Positions 25,447 to 34,259 are shown, counted from the first letter of the stretch. The stretch is DNA of 64,000 nt from Streptomyces albireticuli (GCF_002192455.1 NZ_CP021744.1:868001-932000), one strand, 5' to 3'. A program made the numbers and translations. Notes: generated from the sequence alone by a model not told the origin.

Positions 25447-26969
25447 CCTTCCTCACCTCCGCAGTGGCGCAGCGGCAGGTCCACCGTGAACACCGCGCCG
25501 CCCTCGGGGCGGTTGGCGGCCCGTACGGTCCCGTCGTGCAGGCGCACGTTCTCCAGGGTGATCGCGAGTCCGAGGCCGCTGCCCTCGGAGCGGGCCCGGG
25601 CGGAGTCCGCCTTGAAGAAGCGCTCGAAGACGTGCGGGAGCACCTCGGGGTCGATGCCCCGGCCCCGGTCCGCGATCTCGATCAGCAGCCGTTCGCCGGC
25701 GGCGCCCGGGGCCTTGCCCTCCGCCACCCGGACCGCGACGCCGACGGGTCCGCCGCCGTGCTTGAGGGCGTTGCCCACGAGGTTGGCGACCACGACGTCG
25801 ATGCGGCGCGGGTCGAGCCGGGCGCGGACGCCCTCGGGCAGGTCGACGGCCACCTCGTCCTGCCAGCCGCGCGCCTGGAGGGTCTTGCGGACGGTCTCGG
25901 CGACGTCGACCTCGTCCAGGTGGAGCGCGGCGGCGCCCGCGTCGAAGCGGGAGATCTCCATCAGGTCCTCGACCATGCGGGCGAGCTTGCCGGTCTCCTC
26001 GCTGATGAGGCGCACCGCGTAGGCGGTGTCGGGGTCGAGCGAGCCGGCGTCGTCGTCCAGGACGTCGACGACGGCGGTCATGGCGGCCAGCGGGGTGCGC
26101 AGCTCGTGCGAGACGTCGGCGGCGAAGCGCCGGGAGTTGGCCTCCATGCGGCGCAGCTCGGCGACGTTCTCCTCCAGGGCCTCGGCCATGTCGTTGAAGG
26201 TGCGGGAGAGGTCGGCGAGCTCGTCGCGGCCGGTGACCTTGAGGCGGGTGTCCAGCTCGCCGGCGGCGATCTTGCGGGTGGCGCGGCGCAGCTCGCGCAC
26301 GGGCCGGAGCACGCCGCGCGCGGCGATCAGGGCGGGCACGGCGGCCAGCGCCACGCCGGGCACGGCGCCGCTCTGCGCGGCCTGGACGAGCGCCCGTACG
26401 TTGATCTCGTCCTCGCGGAGCGGCATCTGGGCGTAGACCTCCAGGCCGGAGGGCCGGCCGGTGTCCGCGTAGGTGACGGGCAGGCCTATGGCGAGCCAGG
26501 CGTTGCCGTCGATGTCCATGCGCTGGAAGGCCGCGATGCCGTTGCGGACCTTCTGCCGGAGCCCCTGCGGGATGACCGCCTTCACGTCGGCGGCGGGGAC
26601 CATCGGGTGGTCCTCGTAGCGGACGTGGATGATCCAGTGCTGGGCCTCGCCGGCCCGGGTGAGGCCGTGCGTGAGCTCCAGGAGCTTCTGCTGGCTGGGC
26701 GGGAAGCTGTAGTCGGGGATCTGCGAGTTGACCTGGGAGCGCAGGGCGGAGACGGCGGTGTCCTGGGTGCGCTTGAGGATCGCCGTGCGGGCCTCGCGGA
26801 AGGTCAGCCCCGCCGTGGTGAGCGCGCTGAGCGCGGCGACCAGCAGGAACGCGACGACCAGGCGGGCGCGCAGGCCCGACGCGAGGGCGCGCAGCGACGG
26901 CCGGCGGAACTCGGGGCGCCGGAGGTCGGGGCGCGGGAACGCGGGCCTGCGGAAGCGCGGCCGCTTCAC
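25443..26969 (-). CDS. Membrane sensor histidine kinase
   Basis: 508 residues from GTG, GTGA overlap with the response regulator. First membrane helix about 33-52 (RLVVAFLLVAALSALTTAG), a large extracytoplasmic sensor to about 215, a second helix, HAMP about 235-285, then HisKA with the phosphorylated His in FAADVSHELRTPLAAM (about 288), N-box VVANLVGNALKHGGG and G-box EGSGLGLAITLENVRLHDG. The cytoplasmic N-terminus is an odd basic Pro/Arg repeat (RRP-x-F/L at five-residue spacing). Signal unknown; cell-envelope sensing would fit the lipoprotein partner. Not assigned to CseC or AfsQ2 because neither match is convincing. Confidence 0.92.
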   Translation of the reverse strand: MKRPRFRRPAFPRPDLRRPEFRRPSLRALASGLRARLVVAFLLVAALSALTTAGLTFREARTAILKRTQDTAVSALRSQVNSQIPDYSFPPSQQKLLELTHGLTRAGEAQHWIIHVRYEDHPMVPAADVKAVIPQGLRQKVRNGIAAFQRMDIDGNAWLAIGLPVTYADTGRPSGLEVYAQMPLREDEINVRALVQAAQSGAVPGVALAAVPALIAARGVLRPVRELRRATRKIAAGELDTRLKVTGRDELADLSRTFNDMAEALEENVAELRRMEANSRRFAADVSHELRTPLAAMTAVVDVLDDDAGSLDPDTAYAVRLISEETGKLARMVEDLMEISRFDAGAAALHLDEVDVAETVRKTLQARGWQDEVAVDLPEGVRARLDPRRIDVVVANLVGNALKHGGGPVGVAVRVAEGKAPGAAGERLLIEIADRGRGIDPEVLPHVFERFFKADSARARSEGSGLGLAITLENVRLHDGTVRAANRPEGGAVFTVDLPLRHCGGEEG

Positions 26970-27664
26970 AGGGGTCCGAAGCGGTAGCCGAAGCCGCGCA
27001 CGGTCTGGATGTACTTCGGCGACCGGGTGGAGTCCTCGACCTTGGTGCGCAGGCGCATCACACAGGCGTCGACCAGGCGGGCGTCACCGTGGTAGCTGTG
27101 CTCCCACACGTGCTCCAGGAGCTGCTGGCGGCTGAAGACCCGGCCCGGGGTCGCCGACAGGTACAGCAGCAGCTTCATCTCGGAGGGGGCGAGCGGCAGG
27201 TCCTGGCCGTGCTTCGCGACAAGCAGGCCCTTGCGGTCGATGGAGAGGTCGCCGTGCGTCTCCACGGGCTGGCTCGCGGCGGGGTCGGGGCCACCGTCGC
27301 CCGGGGCGGCGCGGCGCAGCACGGCGCGGATGCGGGCTTCGAGGACCTCGCCGCGGGCGGGCTTGACGATGTAGTCGTCGGCGCCGGCCTCCAGGCCGAG
27401 GACGACGTCTATGTCGTCGCCTCGGGCGGTGAGCATGATGATCGGGATCTGCTGGGTGGCGCGGATGCGCCGGCACACCTCGAAGCCGCTCTTGTCGGGC
27501 AGCATGAGGTCGAGCAGGACCAGGTCGGGGCGGAAGGTCTCCATGGCGGAGAGCCCGGCCTCGCCGGTGGCCGCGCCCTCGACCTCGTGGCCGCGGCGGC
27601 GCAGGGTGAGGAGGACGGCTTCCCGTACGGCCCGGTCGTCCTCGATCAGCAGCACGCGTGACAT
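26966..27664 (-). CDS. OmpR-family response regulator
   Basis: 232 residues. Receiver domain with acidic pair EDD (8-10), phospho-acceptor Asp52 in LVLLDLMLPD and a lysine in VKPARG near 102; winged-helix DNA-binding domain at the C-terminus with SEMKLLLYLSATPGRVFSRQQLL and RTVRGFGYRFGPL. I begin at ATG 27664 because the receiver starts there; GATACT seven bases upstream suggests a nearly leaderless transcript. First gene of a three-gene operon with the kinase and lipoprotein. It resembles both AfsQ1 and CseB. Confidence 0.92.
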   Translation of the reverse strand: MSRVLLIEDDRAVREAVLLTLRRRGHEVEGAATGEAGLSAMETFRPDLVLLDLMLPDKSGFEVCRRIRATQQIPIIMLTARGDDIDVVLGLEAGADDYIVKPARGEVLEARIRAVLRRAAPGDGGPDPAASQPVETHGDLSIDRKGLLVAKHGQDLPLAPSEMKLLLYLSATPGRVFSRQQLLEHVWEHSYHGDARLVDACVMRLRTKVEDSTRSPKYIQTVRGFGYRFGPL

Positions 27665-27728
27665 GCGGACAAGTATCGTTCCCCGCCGCACACACGTGCG
27701 CCGCACGGGCCTCCCGACGCCCGAACTG

Positions 27729-28847
27729 TCACCGACTGCTCATATTCGCCGGTCTCGGCCGGGCGGTGGGCCCGCGTTCGGACCGCTCGCCGGCGAGGAC
27801 CGGCCACAGCCCGGGGTCCTCGAAGTCCAGGGCCCACAGCGCGGTCCCCGTCACCCCGTACTTCCGCAGGACGGGCAGGTGGGCGGCGACGCCGCGGGCG
27901 TCCTGGTACCAGACCTCGCGCCGCTTCCCGTCCTCGGTGTAGGTGAAGTGCGGGGTGCGGGAGACGGGGTCCAGGGCGTAGGGCGCGCCGACGCGGCGGC
28001 GCAGCGCCTCGGCCTCCCGGGTGGTGCGGTGGGTGGCGCGGGCGGTGTCGCCGACGCGGTGGTCCCAGCCGTAGGCGGGGAGGCCCATCTCGATGCGGCG
28101 GGCGGGCACCCGAGCGGTGGCGTAGCTGAGGATCTCGTCGTACCAGGCGGGGCTGGAGAGCGGGCCGGGCTCGTCGAGGGCGTTGTGCAGGTTGTAGCCC
28201 ATGATCCGCAGGCGGTCGAGGGTGCGGCCGAGGTGGGCGTAGTCGAAGACCGGTCCCTCGTCGTGCGCGGGGGCGGCGGTGCGGGGGAAGACGGCGGCCA
28301 CGCACTCCTTGCGCAGGGCGTGCAGCCGGGCGCACAGCTGTGTGGTCAGGGCGTTGAAGCCGGTGCGGACGCGCTCGACGAGGCCCGGGGTGCGGGCGCC
28401 CTCGTTCATCTTCTCGTAGTCGAGGTCGAGGCCGTCGTAGGCGTGGTCGGTGGTGAGCCGCACCAGGGTGTCGATGTGCGCGGCGCGGGTCCTCGCGTCG
28501 CCCATCAGGCGGGCCATCACCTCGGCGTCGAGGCTCTCGGTGACGGTGGGCACGACCTTGATCCCGGCGGCGCGCAGGCCGTCGACGACGGTCCGGTCGC
28601 CGGCGCCGGGGTGGGCGGTGACGCGGTCGGCGGCGGTGGCCTCGTACCAGAAGGGGCTGACGGTGTGGAGCCGGTCGGCGTGGGCGAGGGCGTCGCGGTA
28701 GGCGCCGGGTTCCCAGTAGGGCAGCCAGGCCGAGGCGGTACGGGGTGGGGCCGCGGGGCGGGGGGCCGCGAGGGCGGGCGGGGCCAGGCAGGTGAGCACC
28801 GCCGCCAGCGCGGCCGTCACTGCGGGAACGGCGCGTCCGCTGATCAT
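27729..28847 (-). CDS. Secreted GH18-family hydrolase
   Basis: 372 residues with an N-terminal signal peptide (VPAVTAALAAVLTCLAPPALA). ASAWLPYWEPG opens the barrel; the GH18 catalytic signature is DGLDLDYEKM with the acid Glu, followed by IMGYNLHNAL and MGLPAYGWDH, then TGTALWALDFED at the end. GH18 covers chitinases and spore-cortex/peptidoglycan hydrolases (SleL/YaaH group); the sequence looks nearer the latter. Start ATG 28847 has GAGG eight bases upstream. Transcribed away from the cupin gene. Confidence 0.85.
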   Translation of the reverse strand: MISGRAVPAVTAALAAVLTCLAPPALAAPRPAAPPRTASAWLPYWEPGAYRDALAHADRLHTVSPFWYEATAADRVTAHPGAGDRTVVDGLRAAGIKVVPTVTESLDAEVMARLMGDARTRAAHIDTLVRLTTDHAYDGLDLDYEKMNEGARTPGLVERVRTGFNALTTQLCARLHALRKECVAAVFPRTAAPAHDEGPVFDYAHLGRTLDRLRIMGYNLHNALDEPGPLSSPAWYDEILSYATARVPARRIEMGLPAYGWDHRVGDTARATHRTTREAEALRRRVGAPYALDPVSRTPHFTYTEDGKRREVWYQDARGVAAHLPVLRKYGVTGTALWALDFEDPGLWPVLAGERSERGPTARPRPANMSSR

Positions 28848-28933
28848 GCGCCCAGCCTCGTACGGGGCGGGCGGTGGCGCGAGCGGAGTGCGCCGGGCGG
28901 GCGGCTCCCCGGCCGGGACACCGCCGCTGGATT

Positions 28934-28956
28934 CTGTACCTACTGGTATGTACAGT
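28934..28956 (+). promoter_or_regulatory. Palindromic operator over the leaderless cupin promoter
   Basis: Arms CTGTAC (28934-28939) and GTACAG (28950-28955) with further symmetry inside (9 of 11 pairs over 22 bp). TACAGT at 28951-28956 is exactly six bases before the cupin ATG at 28963, so a bound regulator would block the -10 box. The TetR family is a plausible binder. Confidence 0.6.
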
Positions 28957-28962
28957 GCGGGC

Positions 28963-29370
28963 ATGAAGATCATCCGCACTCGCCCGGACGCCGTCGCCGC
29001 ACCGTCCGAGCTGGTCACCGGCGCCGTGCACATCGACGAGCTGGCCGCCCCCGCTCCCCCGTCCCGCGTGCGGGTCGGCAGCGTGCGCTTCGCCCCCGGC
29101 GCCCGTACGCACTGGCACCGCCACCCGCTCGGCCAGGTCCTGCACGTGACCGAGGGCGCGGGGCTGGTGCAGCGGCGCGGCGGCCCGGTGGAGCCGATCG
29201 GCGTGGGCGACACCGTCCGGATCGAGCCCGGTGAGTGGCACTGGCACGGCGCCGGCGCGACAACGCCCATGACCCACCTCGTCGTCCAGGAGGCGGCCGC
29301 CGACGGCACCGAGGCCGAGGTCGACGAGGCCGTCACCGACGCCGAGTACGCCGCCGCGCCCGCCTCCTGA
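28963..29370 (+). CDS. Small cupin-domain protein
   Basis: 135 residues. The single cupin barrel shows VRFAPGARTHWHRHPLGQV (metal-binding histidines) and later GEWHWHGAG. Small single-domain cupins of this type include carboxymuconolactone-decarboxylase-linked and quercetinase-like proteins; no reaction can be assigned. ATG 28963 is preferred over one 15 bases upstream because of the TACAGT box six bases before it. Fifty-two bases upstream of, and co-directional with, the DUF4865 gene, which is a common pairing in actinobacteria. Confidence 0.85.
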   Translation: MKIIRTRPDAVAAPSELVTGAVHIDELAAPAPPSRVRVGSVRFAPGARTHWHRHPLGQVLHVTEGAGLVQRRGGPVEPIGVGDTVRIEPGEWHWHGAGATTPMTHLVVQEAAADGTEAEVDEAVTDAEYAAAPAS

Positions 29371-29422
29371 ACAGCCCCGCACCGCTCCGAACAGCCCTTT
29401 GGACAGCAAGGACCGCCACGCC

Positions 29423-30025
29423 ATGTACGCCATGCAGTACGAGATCACCCTTCCCGCCGACTACGACATGGGGATCATCCGCACCCGCGTCGCCACCCGC
29501 GGCCACCTCCTCGACGACCTCCCCGGGCTGGGCCTGAAGGCCTATGTGATCCGGGAGCGCGGTGTCGGCGGCTCGCCCGTCAATCAGTACGCGCCCGTCT
29601 ACCTGTGGCAGGACACGGACGCGATGAGCCACTTCCTCGTCGGCGGGGGCGGCTTCCAGGGGATCGTCGGCGACTTCGGCCGGCCCGCCGTCCACCACTG
29701 GACGGGCCTGGCGACGGAGGCGGGCCCGGCCCGCGGCCAGGTGCCCACGGCCGCCTCCCGGCGGCTGACCCCGGTCCCGCCCGGCGCGGAGCCGGGCGAC
29801 CTGGCCGCTCTGGTCGAGGAGGAGACCCGGCTGCTGCGCCGGCTCGCCACGCGGGAGGGTGTGCACACGGCCGCGCTGGCCGTCGACCCGCGCCACTGGC
29901 AGCTGATGCGGCTGACGCTGTGGGAGCACTCCGTACCTGAGGACGAGGACGCCACCGAGCGCTACGAGGTGCTGCACCTGTCGGCCCCGCACCTGGACGA
30001 GCTGGGCGGCGCGGCGCGCCGGTGA
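29423..30025 (+). CDS. DUF4865 family protein
   Basis: 200 residues beginning MYAMQYEITLPADYDMGIIR, which is characteristic of DUF4865. YLWQDTDAMSHFLVGGGGF in the middle and a late EVLHLSAP are further family blocks. The N-terminal part resembles a ferredoxin-like ABM fold, so a small-molecule oxygenase or isomerase role is possible but unproven. ATG 29423 is used since it precedes the conserved start; AAGGA lies about ten bases upstream. Probably one transcript with the cupin gene under the palindromic operator. Confidence 0.85.
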   Translation: MYAMQYEITLPADYDMGIIRTRVATRGHLLDDLPGLGLKAYVIRERGVGGSPVNQYAPVYLWQDTDAMSHFLVGGGGFQGIVGDFGRPAVHHWTGLATEAGPARGQVPTAASRRLTPVPPGAEPGDLAALVEEETRLLRRLATREGVHTAALAVDPRHWQLMRLTLWEHSVPEDEDATERYEVLHLSAPHLDELGGAARR

Positions 30026-30035
30026 CCCGCGCAGG

Positions 30036-30833
30036 CTACCCGCCGATGTGCCGCAGCAGCAGCTTCCGGAACTCCCGGTCGAAGTCCTCGTAGTGCCGCC
30101 GCAGCCGGTCCCCCGGCCAGTCCGCCGGCAGCAGGGCCGCCGGCAGCACCGGGTCCGCCAGGAGGTGGCGCAGGACGGCCGCCGAGACGGTGAACCGCTG
30201 GGCCAGGCCCTCGGCGCGCTCCCGGCGCAGCGCCGCTTCCAGGGCGCGGGCCCGTACCGCCCAGGCGTCCAGGTCCCACAGCGTGGCGGCGAGCCGCGCC
30301 GGGTCGCCCTCCGGCGCGGCGCCGGTGAGCAGCGCGCACTGCTCGGTGACGACGGCGGGCCGGTCGCGGACGAGGTTGGCCGGGCGCAGCCAGCAGCCCT
30401 CGCGCAGCTCGGCGAGGCGGAGGGCTGCCATGGCCTGACGGAGGGCCGCGCGCTCGGCGGCGGGGCGGCGGTCGGGGGTGACGACGGCGATCTCCCAGCC
30501 GCCGTCCCAGGGACGGGTGCGCGGGGCGCGGCTGTCGTCCTGGCGGGCCTGACGGGCGAGGAGCCGGTCGGTGAGGCGGTACGCGCCGTCGCGCTGCTCC
30601 AGGTCACCGGCGGCGACCATCCGGGTCAGGGCGGTGCGGACCGCCCCTTCGGCGGTGCCGAACAGCTCGCCGACGCGGACGAGGGCACGGGCCGGGAGCG
30701 CGGGCGGGTGATGGCCGAGCAGCGTGGAGAGGACGACCGAGCGCGCGGTCAGGGGCCGCAGGGCGAGTGCGCCGCCCGCGGCTCCGCCGGGATTCCCGCC
30801 GCCGTCGCCGCTGTCCGGCGAGACACTGTCCAT
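30036..30833 (-). CDS. PaaX-family transcriptional repressor
   Basis: 265 residues. N-terminal winged helix (ARSVVLSTLLGHH, then VGELFGTAEGAVRTALTRMVAAGDLEQRDGAYRLT), middle domain with DGGWEIAVV and the C-terminal PaaX domain ending in HYEDFDREFRKLLLRH. PaaX classically represses phenylacetate catabolism and is released by phenylacetyl-CoA. Here it is divergent from an acyl-CoA dehydrogenase/hydratase pair, so it probably answers to an acyl-CoA. GGAGG stands five bases before the ATG; TATGAT on the minus strand at 30857-30852 is a good -10. Confidence 0.88.
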   Translation of the reverse strand: MDSVSPDSGDGGGNPGGAAGGALALRPLTARSVVLSTLLGHHPPALPARALVRVGELFGTAEGAVRTALTRMVAAGDLEQRDGAYRLTDRLLARQARQDDSRAPRTRPWDGGWEIAVVTPDRRPAAERAALRQAMAALRLAELREGCWLRPANLVRDRPAVVTEQCALLTGAAPEGDPARLAATLWDLDAWAVRARALEAALRRERAEGLAQRFTVSAAVLRHLLADPVLPAALLPADWPGDRLRRHYEDFDREFRKLLLRHIGG

Positions 30834-30868
30834 TACAGCCTCCGATCACGCATCATAAAACTGTAATG
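30831..30868. promoter_or_regulatory. Divided palindrome in the paaX / dehydrogenase divergent promoter
   Basis: CATTACAG (30831-30838) and its exact complement CTGTAATG (30861-30868) lie 30 bp apart centre to centre, about three helical turns. One arm contains the PaaX start codon; the other contains TGTAAT, a likely -10 for the dehydrogenase. A PaaX binding site is the simple reading. Confidence 0.6.
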
Positions 30869-30904
30869 CCCCTCGTGCCCGCCCGTCCGTCCGGAGGTCG
30901 TCCC

Positions 30905-32551
30905 ATGAGCGCCACGCATGAAGTCCTGAACCAGGCTCCGCCCCTGACCGGTTTCACCACGGCCGACGACCCCGCCCTGCTGGAGGCCCTGCGGCGCGAC
31001 GGCGCCGGGGGCGCCGAGGCCGAGGTGCGCGAGCTGGGCGCGCGGGCGGGGTCGGCCGAGGTGCAGGACTGGGCCCGGATGGCCGAGGCCCACCCGCCGG
31101 TGGCGCACACCCACGACCGCTACGGCCACCGCGTCGACGAGGTGGAGTTCCACCCCGCCTGGCACCAGCTGATGGCCGTCGCCGTGGAGAGCGGCCAGCA
31201 CGCCGCCCCCTGGGCGGAGGGCGGCCCCGGCGCGCACCTGGCGCGCGCGGCGAAGTTCTACGTCTGGGCGCAGGCCGAGCCCGGCCACGGCTGTCCCGTC
31301 TCCATGACCTACGCCGCCGTGCCCGCGCTGCGCGCCGCGCCCGCGCTGGCCGCAGCCTACGAACCGCTGCTTGCCGCGCGCTCGTACGACTTCGGGCTGC
31401 GGCCGCCGCTGGGCAAGCGGGGGCTGATCGCCGGCATGTCGATGACGGAGAAGCAGGGCGGCTCGGACGTCCGGGCCAACACCACGACGGCGGTCCCGGC
31501 CGCCGACGGCTCGTACGTGATCACCGGCCACAAGTGGTTCACGTCGGCGCCGATGAGCGATGTCTTCCTGGTCCTGGCGCAGGCGGCGGAGGGCCTGACC
31601 TGCTTCCTGATGCCCCGGGTGCTGCCCGACGGCACGCGCAACGCGATGCGGATCCAGCGGCTGAAGGACAAGCTCGGCAACCGCTCCAACGCCTCGGCCG
31701 AGATCGAGTACGAGGGGGCCGTGGCCTGGCCGGTCGGTGAGCCGGGGCGCGGGGTGCGCACGATCGTCGAGATGGTCAACATGACCCGGCTCGACTGCGT
31801 GATCGGCTCGGCCGCCGGGATGCGGGCCGGGCTGCGGCAGGCGCTGCACCACACCGCGCACCGGCGCGCGTTCGGCGCCGAGCTGATCGACCAGCCGCTG
31901 ATGCGCAACGTCCTGGCGGACCTCGCCGTCGAGTCCGAGGCGGCGACGGTGCTGGCGATGCGGCTGGCGGCGGCGCTCGACCGGTCCGAGGCGGGCGACG
32001 CCGGGGAGGCCGCGCTGCGGCGCCTCGCGCTGGCCGCCGGGAAGTACTGGGTGTGCAAGCGCGGCAGCGCGCACGCCGCCGAGGCCCTCGAATGCCTGGG
32101 CGGCAACGGCTACGTCGAGGAGTCGGGCATGCCCCGGCTCTACCGCGAGGCGCCGCTGCTGTCGATCTGGGAGGGCTCGGGCAACGTCGCGGCGCTGGAC
32201 GTGCTGCGGGCGCTCGGCCGGGAACCCGCCGCCCTCACGGCCTACTTCGCCGAGGTCGAGGCGGCGGCCGGCGCGGACGCCCGGCTCGACGCGGCGGCCG
32301 CGCGCCTGCGCCGCCTCCTCGGCGAGCTCACCGACCCCGGCCGCGCGCAGCTCCTCGCCCGCCGCGTCGCCGAGCAGCTCACGCTCGTCCTCCAGGGCAG
32401 CCTGCTGGTCCGCCACAGCACCCCGGCCGTCGCGGACGCCTTCTGCGCCTCGCGGCTGGACGCGGACTGGGGCAACGCCTTCGGCACCCTGCCGGCCGGC
32501 GCGGACCTGGGCGCGATCCTGGAGCGCGCGCGGGCGAAGGACGCGCGGTGA
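30905..32551 (+). CDS. AidB-like acyl-CoA dehydrogenase
   Basis: 548 residues from ATG 30905 (GGAGG seven bases upstream). The N-terminal extension with EVEFHPAWHQLM, the FAD region MSMTEKQGGSDVRANTT, and ECLGGNGYVEESGMPRLYREAPLLSIWEGSGN are the AidB/isovaleryl-CoA-dehydrogenase-like pattern. E. coli AidB belongs to the alkylation response, but actinobacterial members are mostly metabolic. Overlap with the following hydratase gene (GTGA) and the divergent PaaX point to acyl-CoA catabolism here. Confidence 0.87.
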   Translation: MSATHEVLNQAPPLTGFTTADDPALLEALRRDGAGGAEAEVRELGARAGSAEVQDWARMAEAHPPVAHTHDRYGHRVDEVEFHPAWHQLMAVAVESGQHAAPWAEGGPGAHLARAAKFYVWAQAEPGHGCPVSMTYAAVPALRAAPALAAAYEPLLAARSYDFGLRPPLGKRGLIAGMSMTEKQGGSDVRANTTTAVPAADGSYVITGHKWFTSAPMSDVFLVLAQAAEGLTCFLMPRVLPDGTRNAMRIQRLKDKLGNRSNASAEIEYEGAVAWPVGEPGRGVRTIVEMVNMTRLDCVIGSAAGMRAGLRQALHHTAHRRAFGAELIDQPLMRNVLADLAVESEAATVLAMRLAAALDRSEAGDAGEAALRRLALAAGKYWVCKRGSAHAAEALECLGGNGYVEESGMPRLYREAPLLSIWEGSGNVAALDVLRALGREPAALTAYFAEVEAAAGADARLDAAAARLRRLLGELTDPGRAQLLARRVAEQLTLVLQGSLLVRHSTPAVADAFCASRLDADWGNAFGTLPAGADLGAILERARAKDAR

Positions 32552-33333
32552 CCGCCGGCGTCCGCGTGGTCCGGGCCGGACCGGTCACCACGGTGATCCT
32601 CGCCCGGCCCGGGGTCCGCAACGCCGTCGACGGGCCCATGGCGACCGCGCTCGCCGACGCCTTCCGGGAGTTCGAGGCGGACGAGGGCGCGCGGGTGGCG
32701 GTGCTGTGGGGCGAGGGCGGGACCTTCTGCGCGGGCGCCGACCTCAAGGCGTTCGGCACCGGGCGCGGCAACCGCGTCGCGCCCGGCGGCGACGGGCCGA
32801 TGGGCCCGACCCGGCTGCGCCTGTCGAAGCCGGTCGTCGCGGCGGTGAGCGGCCACGCGGTGGCGGGCGGCCTGGAGCTGGCGCTGTGGTGCGATCTGCG
32901 CGTGGCCGAGGAGGACGCGGTGTTCGGCGTCTTCTGCCGCCGCTGGGGCGTGCCGCTGATCGACGGCGGTACGGTCCGGCTGCCCCGGCTGATCGGGGCG
33001 GGCCGGGCCATGGACCTGATCCTGACCGGCCGCCCGGTACAGGCGCCGGAGGCCCACGCCATCGGGCTCGTCAACCGCCTCGTGCCGCCCGGGGAGTCAC
33101 GCCGGGCGGCGGAGGAACTGGCGGCGGGGATCGCCCGCTTCCCGCAGGAGTGCCTGCGCGGCGACCGGGCCTCGCTGCTGGGCCAGGAGGGGCTGCCGGA
33201 GGAACGCGCGATGGAGGCCGAACTCGCCTACGGGATGACGTCGTTGGAGCACGCCACCGAGGGAGCGGCGCGCTTCGCCGCGGGCGCGGGCCGGCACGGG
33301 GACTTCTCCGGGCTCCGAGAGGCGCGGATATGA
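32548..33333 (+). CDS. Enoyl-CoA hydratase/isomerase family protein
   Basis: 261 residues from GTG 32548, overlapping the dehydrogenase stop by four bases. Crotonase motifs: ARPGVRNAVDGPM, oxyanion block GGTFCAGADLKAF near 60, and SGHAVAGGLELALWCDLRV near 105; the acidic position in FCRRWGVPLIDGG near 135 is typical of this subgroup. Works with the dehydrogenase in a short beta-oxidation-like sequence whose substrate is unknown. Unlike the hydratase at 18263 it has no link to the KstR2-type sites. Confidence 0.87.
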   Translation: MTAGVRVVRAGPVTTVILARPGVRNAVDGPMATALADAFREFEADEGARVAVLWGEGGTFCAGADLKAFGTGRGNRVAPGGDGPMGPTRLRLSKPVVAAVSGHAVAGGLELALWCDLRVAEEDAVFGVFCRRWGVPLIDGGTVRLPRLIGAGRAMDLILTGRPVQAPEAHAIGLVNRLVPPGESRRAAEELAAGIARFPQECLRGDRASLLGQEGLPEERAMEAELAYGMTSLEHATEGAARFAAGAGRHGDFSGLREARI

Positions 33334-33449
33334 CGGTCCGTGAGGTGCGGCGGCCCGGCTTCCGGGTCTCGGCGCTCCCTCCCGGTATGCCCTTCTTGCC
33401 GAAGATGTTCCACACATAACGCACACAGTTCTTCATCCCATCGGAGGGA

Positions 33450-34259
33450 TTGAGGCGCGAAAGCGAAGCGGAAGCCTTGCCGACCACCAAGATCTCTGTC
33501 GTGAGTGGATGGGTATGCGCGGGGCGGACGGGGATCGTGGCCTTCGCGGCCGTGCTGGCGACAGCCGTGGCCGCACCGGCACAGGCGGACAGCGCCGGAG
33601 ACGGTCCAGGGGACACGGGGGACGTGCGAGGCGTCCGCGTTGGCGGAACGTTCTTCCCCGCCGGCCGGCCCCGCCCGGCTCCTCCGGCCCACCCCCACGG
33701 CCGTCCCGCGGCCGGCGCCTCCTCCCCCACCGTCGTCATCGAGGGACCGCCGGGGCGTGACCGGGCCTCCGGGCGCCGGCACCTGGGCAGCGTGACCGTC
33801 ACGACGGGCGACGGCGCGTCCGTGGTGATCCGGGACGACCCGGGGTGCGTGACGGTCGACGCGCGGGCCGGCGGCAGCGCGGCCGTCATCGGCCACTGTC
33901 CCGCACCGCGCCCCCGCCCGCCGGCCGTCCGGATCGAGCCGCCCGCGCCCCGGCCGCCCGCCCCCTCGCCCACGCCCGTACCGCCGGAGCGGCCCGCGCC
34001 CCCGCCGGCGCCGGCGCCCCGGCCGGTGATCGCGCGCGGCGGCGACGTACCGCCGCCCCCGGCCCCCGCGCCGGAGCCGACGCCCACCCCCGTACCCACA
34101 CCGTCGTCGCACATCGCGCCCCGCGCCTACCACCAGTCGGTCTCCAAGCGCCCCGAAGGCGGCGTCTCGCTGGTGACCTTCACCCTGCTGCTCACCGCTC
34201 CGGCCGTGCTCTCGGCCGCCCTGCTGCGGCCGCGCGGTGGCGGCGGGCGCCGCGGCTGA
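33450..34259 (+). CDS. Secreted Pro-rich protein with C-terminal membrane segment
   Basis: Up to 269 residues. No known family. After an N-terminal hydrophobic segment (TGIVAFAAVLATAVAAPAQA, a signal peptide) come a small domain with VTVTTGDGASVVIRDDPGCVTVDA, about 75 residues of Pro-rich sequence (PAPSPTPVPPERPAPPP and alike), and a C-terminal helix VSLVTFTLLLTAPAVLSAALL followed by Arg/Gly. This is a wall-spanning, membrane-tethered layout. The TTG at 33450 follows GGAGGG very closely; another TTG at 33477 or the GTG near 33500 could be the start. It precedes a DUF4239 membrane protein by 53 bp. Confidence 0.65.
   Translation: MRRESEAEALPTTKISVVSGWVCAGRTGIVAFAAVLATAVAAPAQADSAGDGPGDTGDVRGVRVGGTFFPAGRPRPAPPAHPHGRPAAGASSPTVVIEGPPGRDRASGRRHLGSVTVTTGDGASVVIRDDPGCVTVDARAGGSAAVIGHCPAPRPRPPAVRIEPPAPRPPAPSPTPVPPERPAPPPAPAPRPVIARGGDVPPPPAPAPEPTPTPVPTPSSHIAPRAYHQSVSKRPEGGVSLVTFTLLLTAPAVLSAALLRPRGGGGRRG

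Noticed and set aside
24874..27664. Naming the two-component system afsQ1Q2 or cseABC
   Set aside because: Gene order with a lipoprotein fits partly, but no adjacent ECF sigma gene is seen and the sequences resemble both systems only in general.
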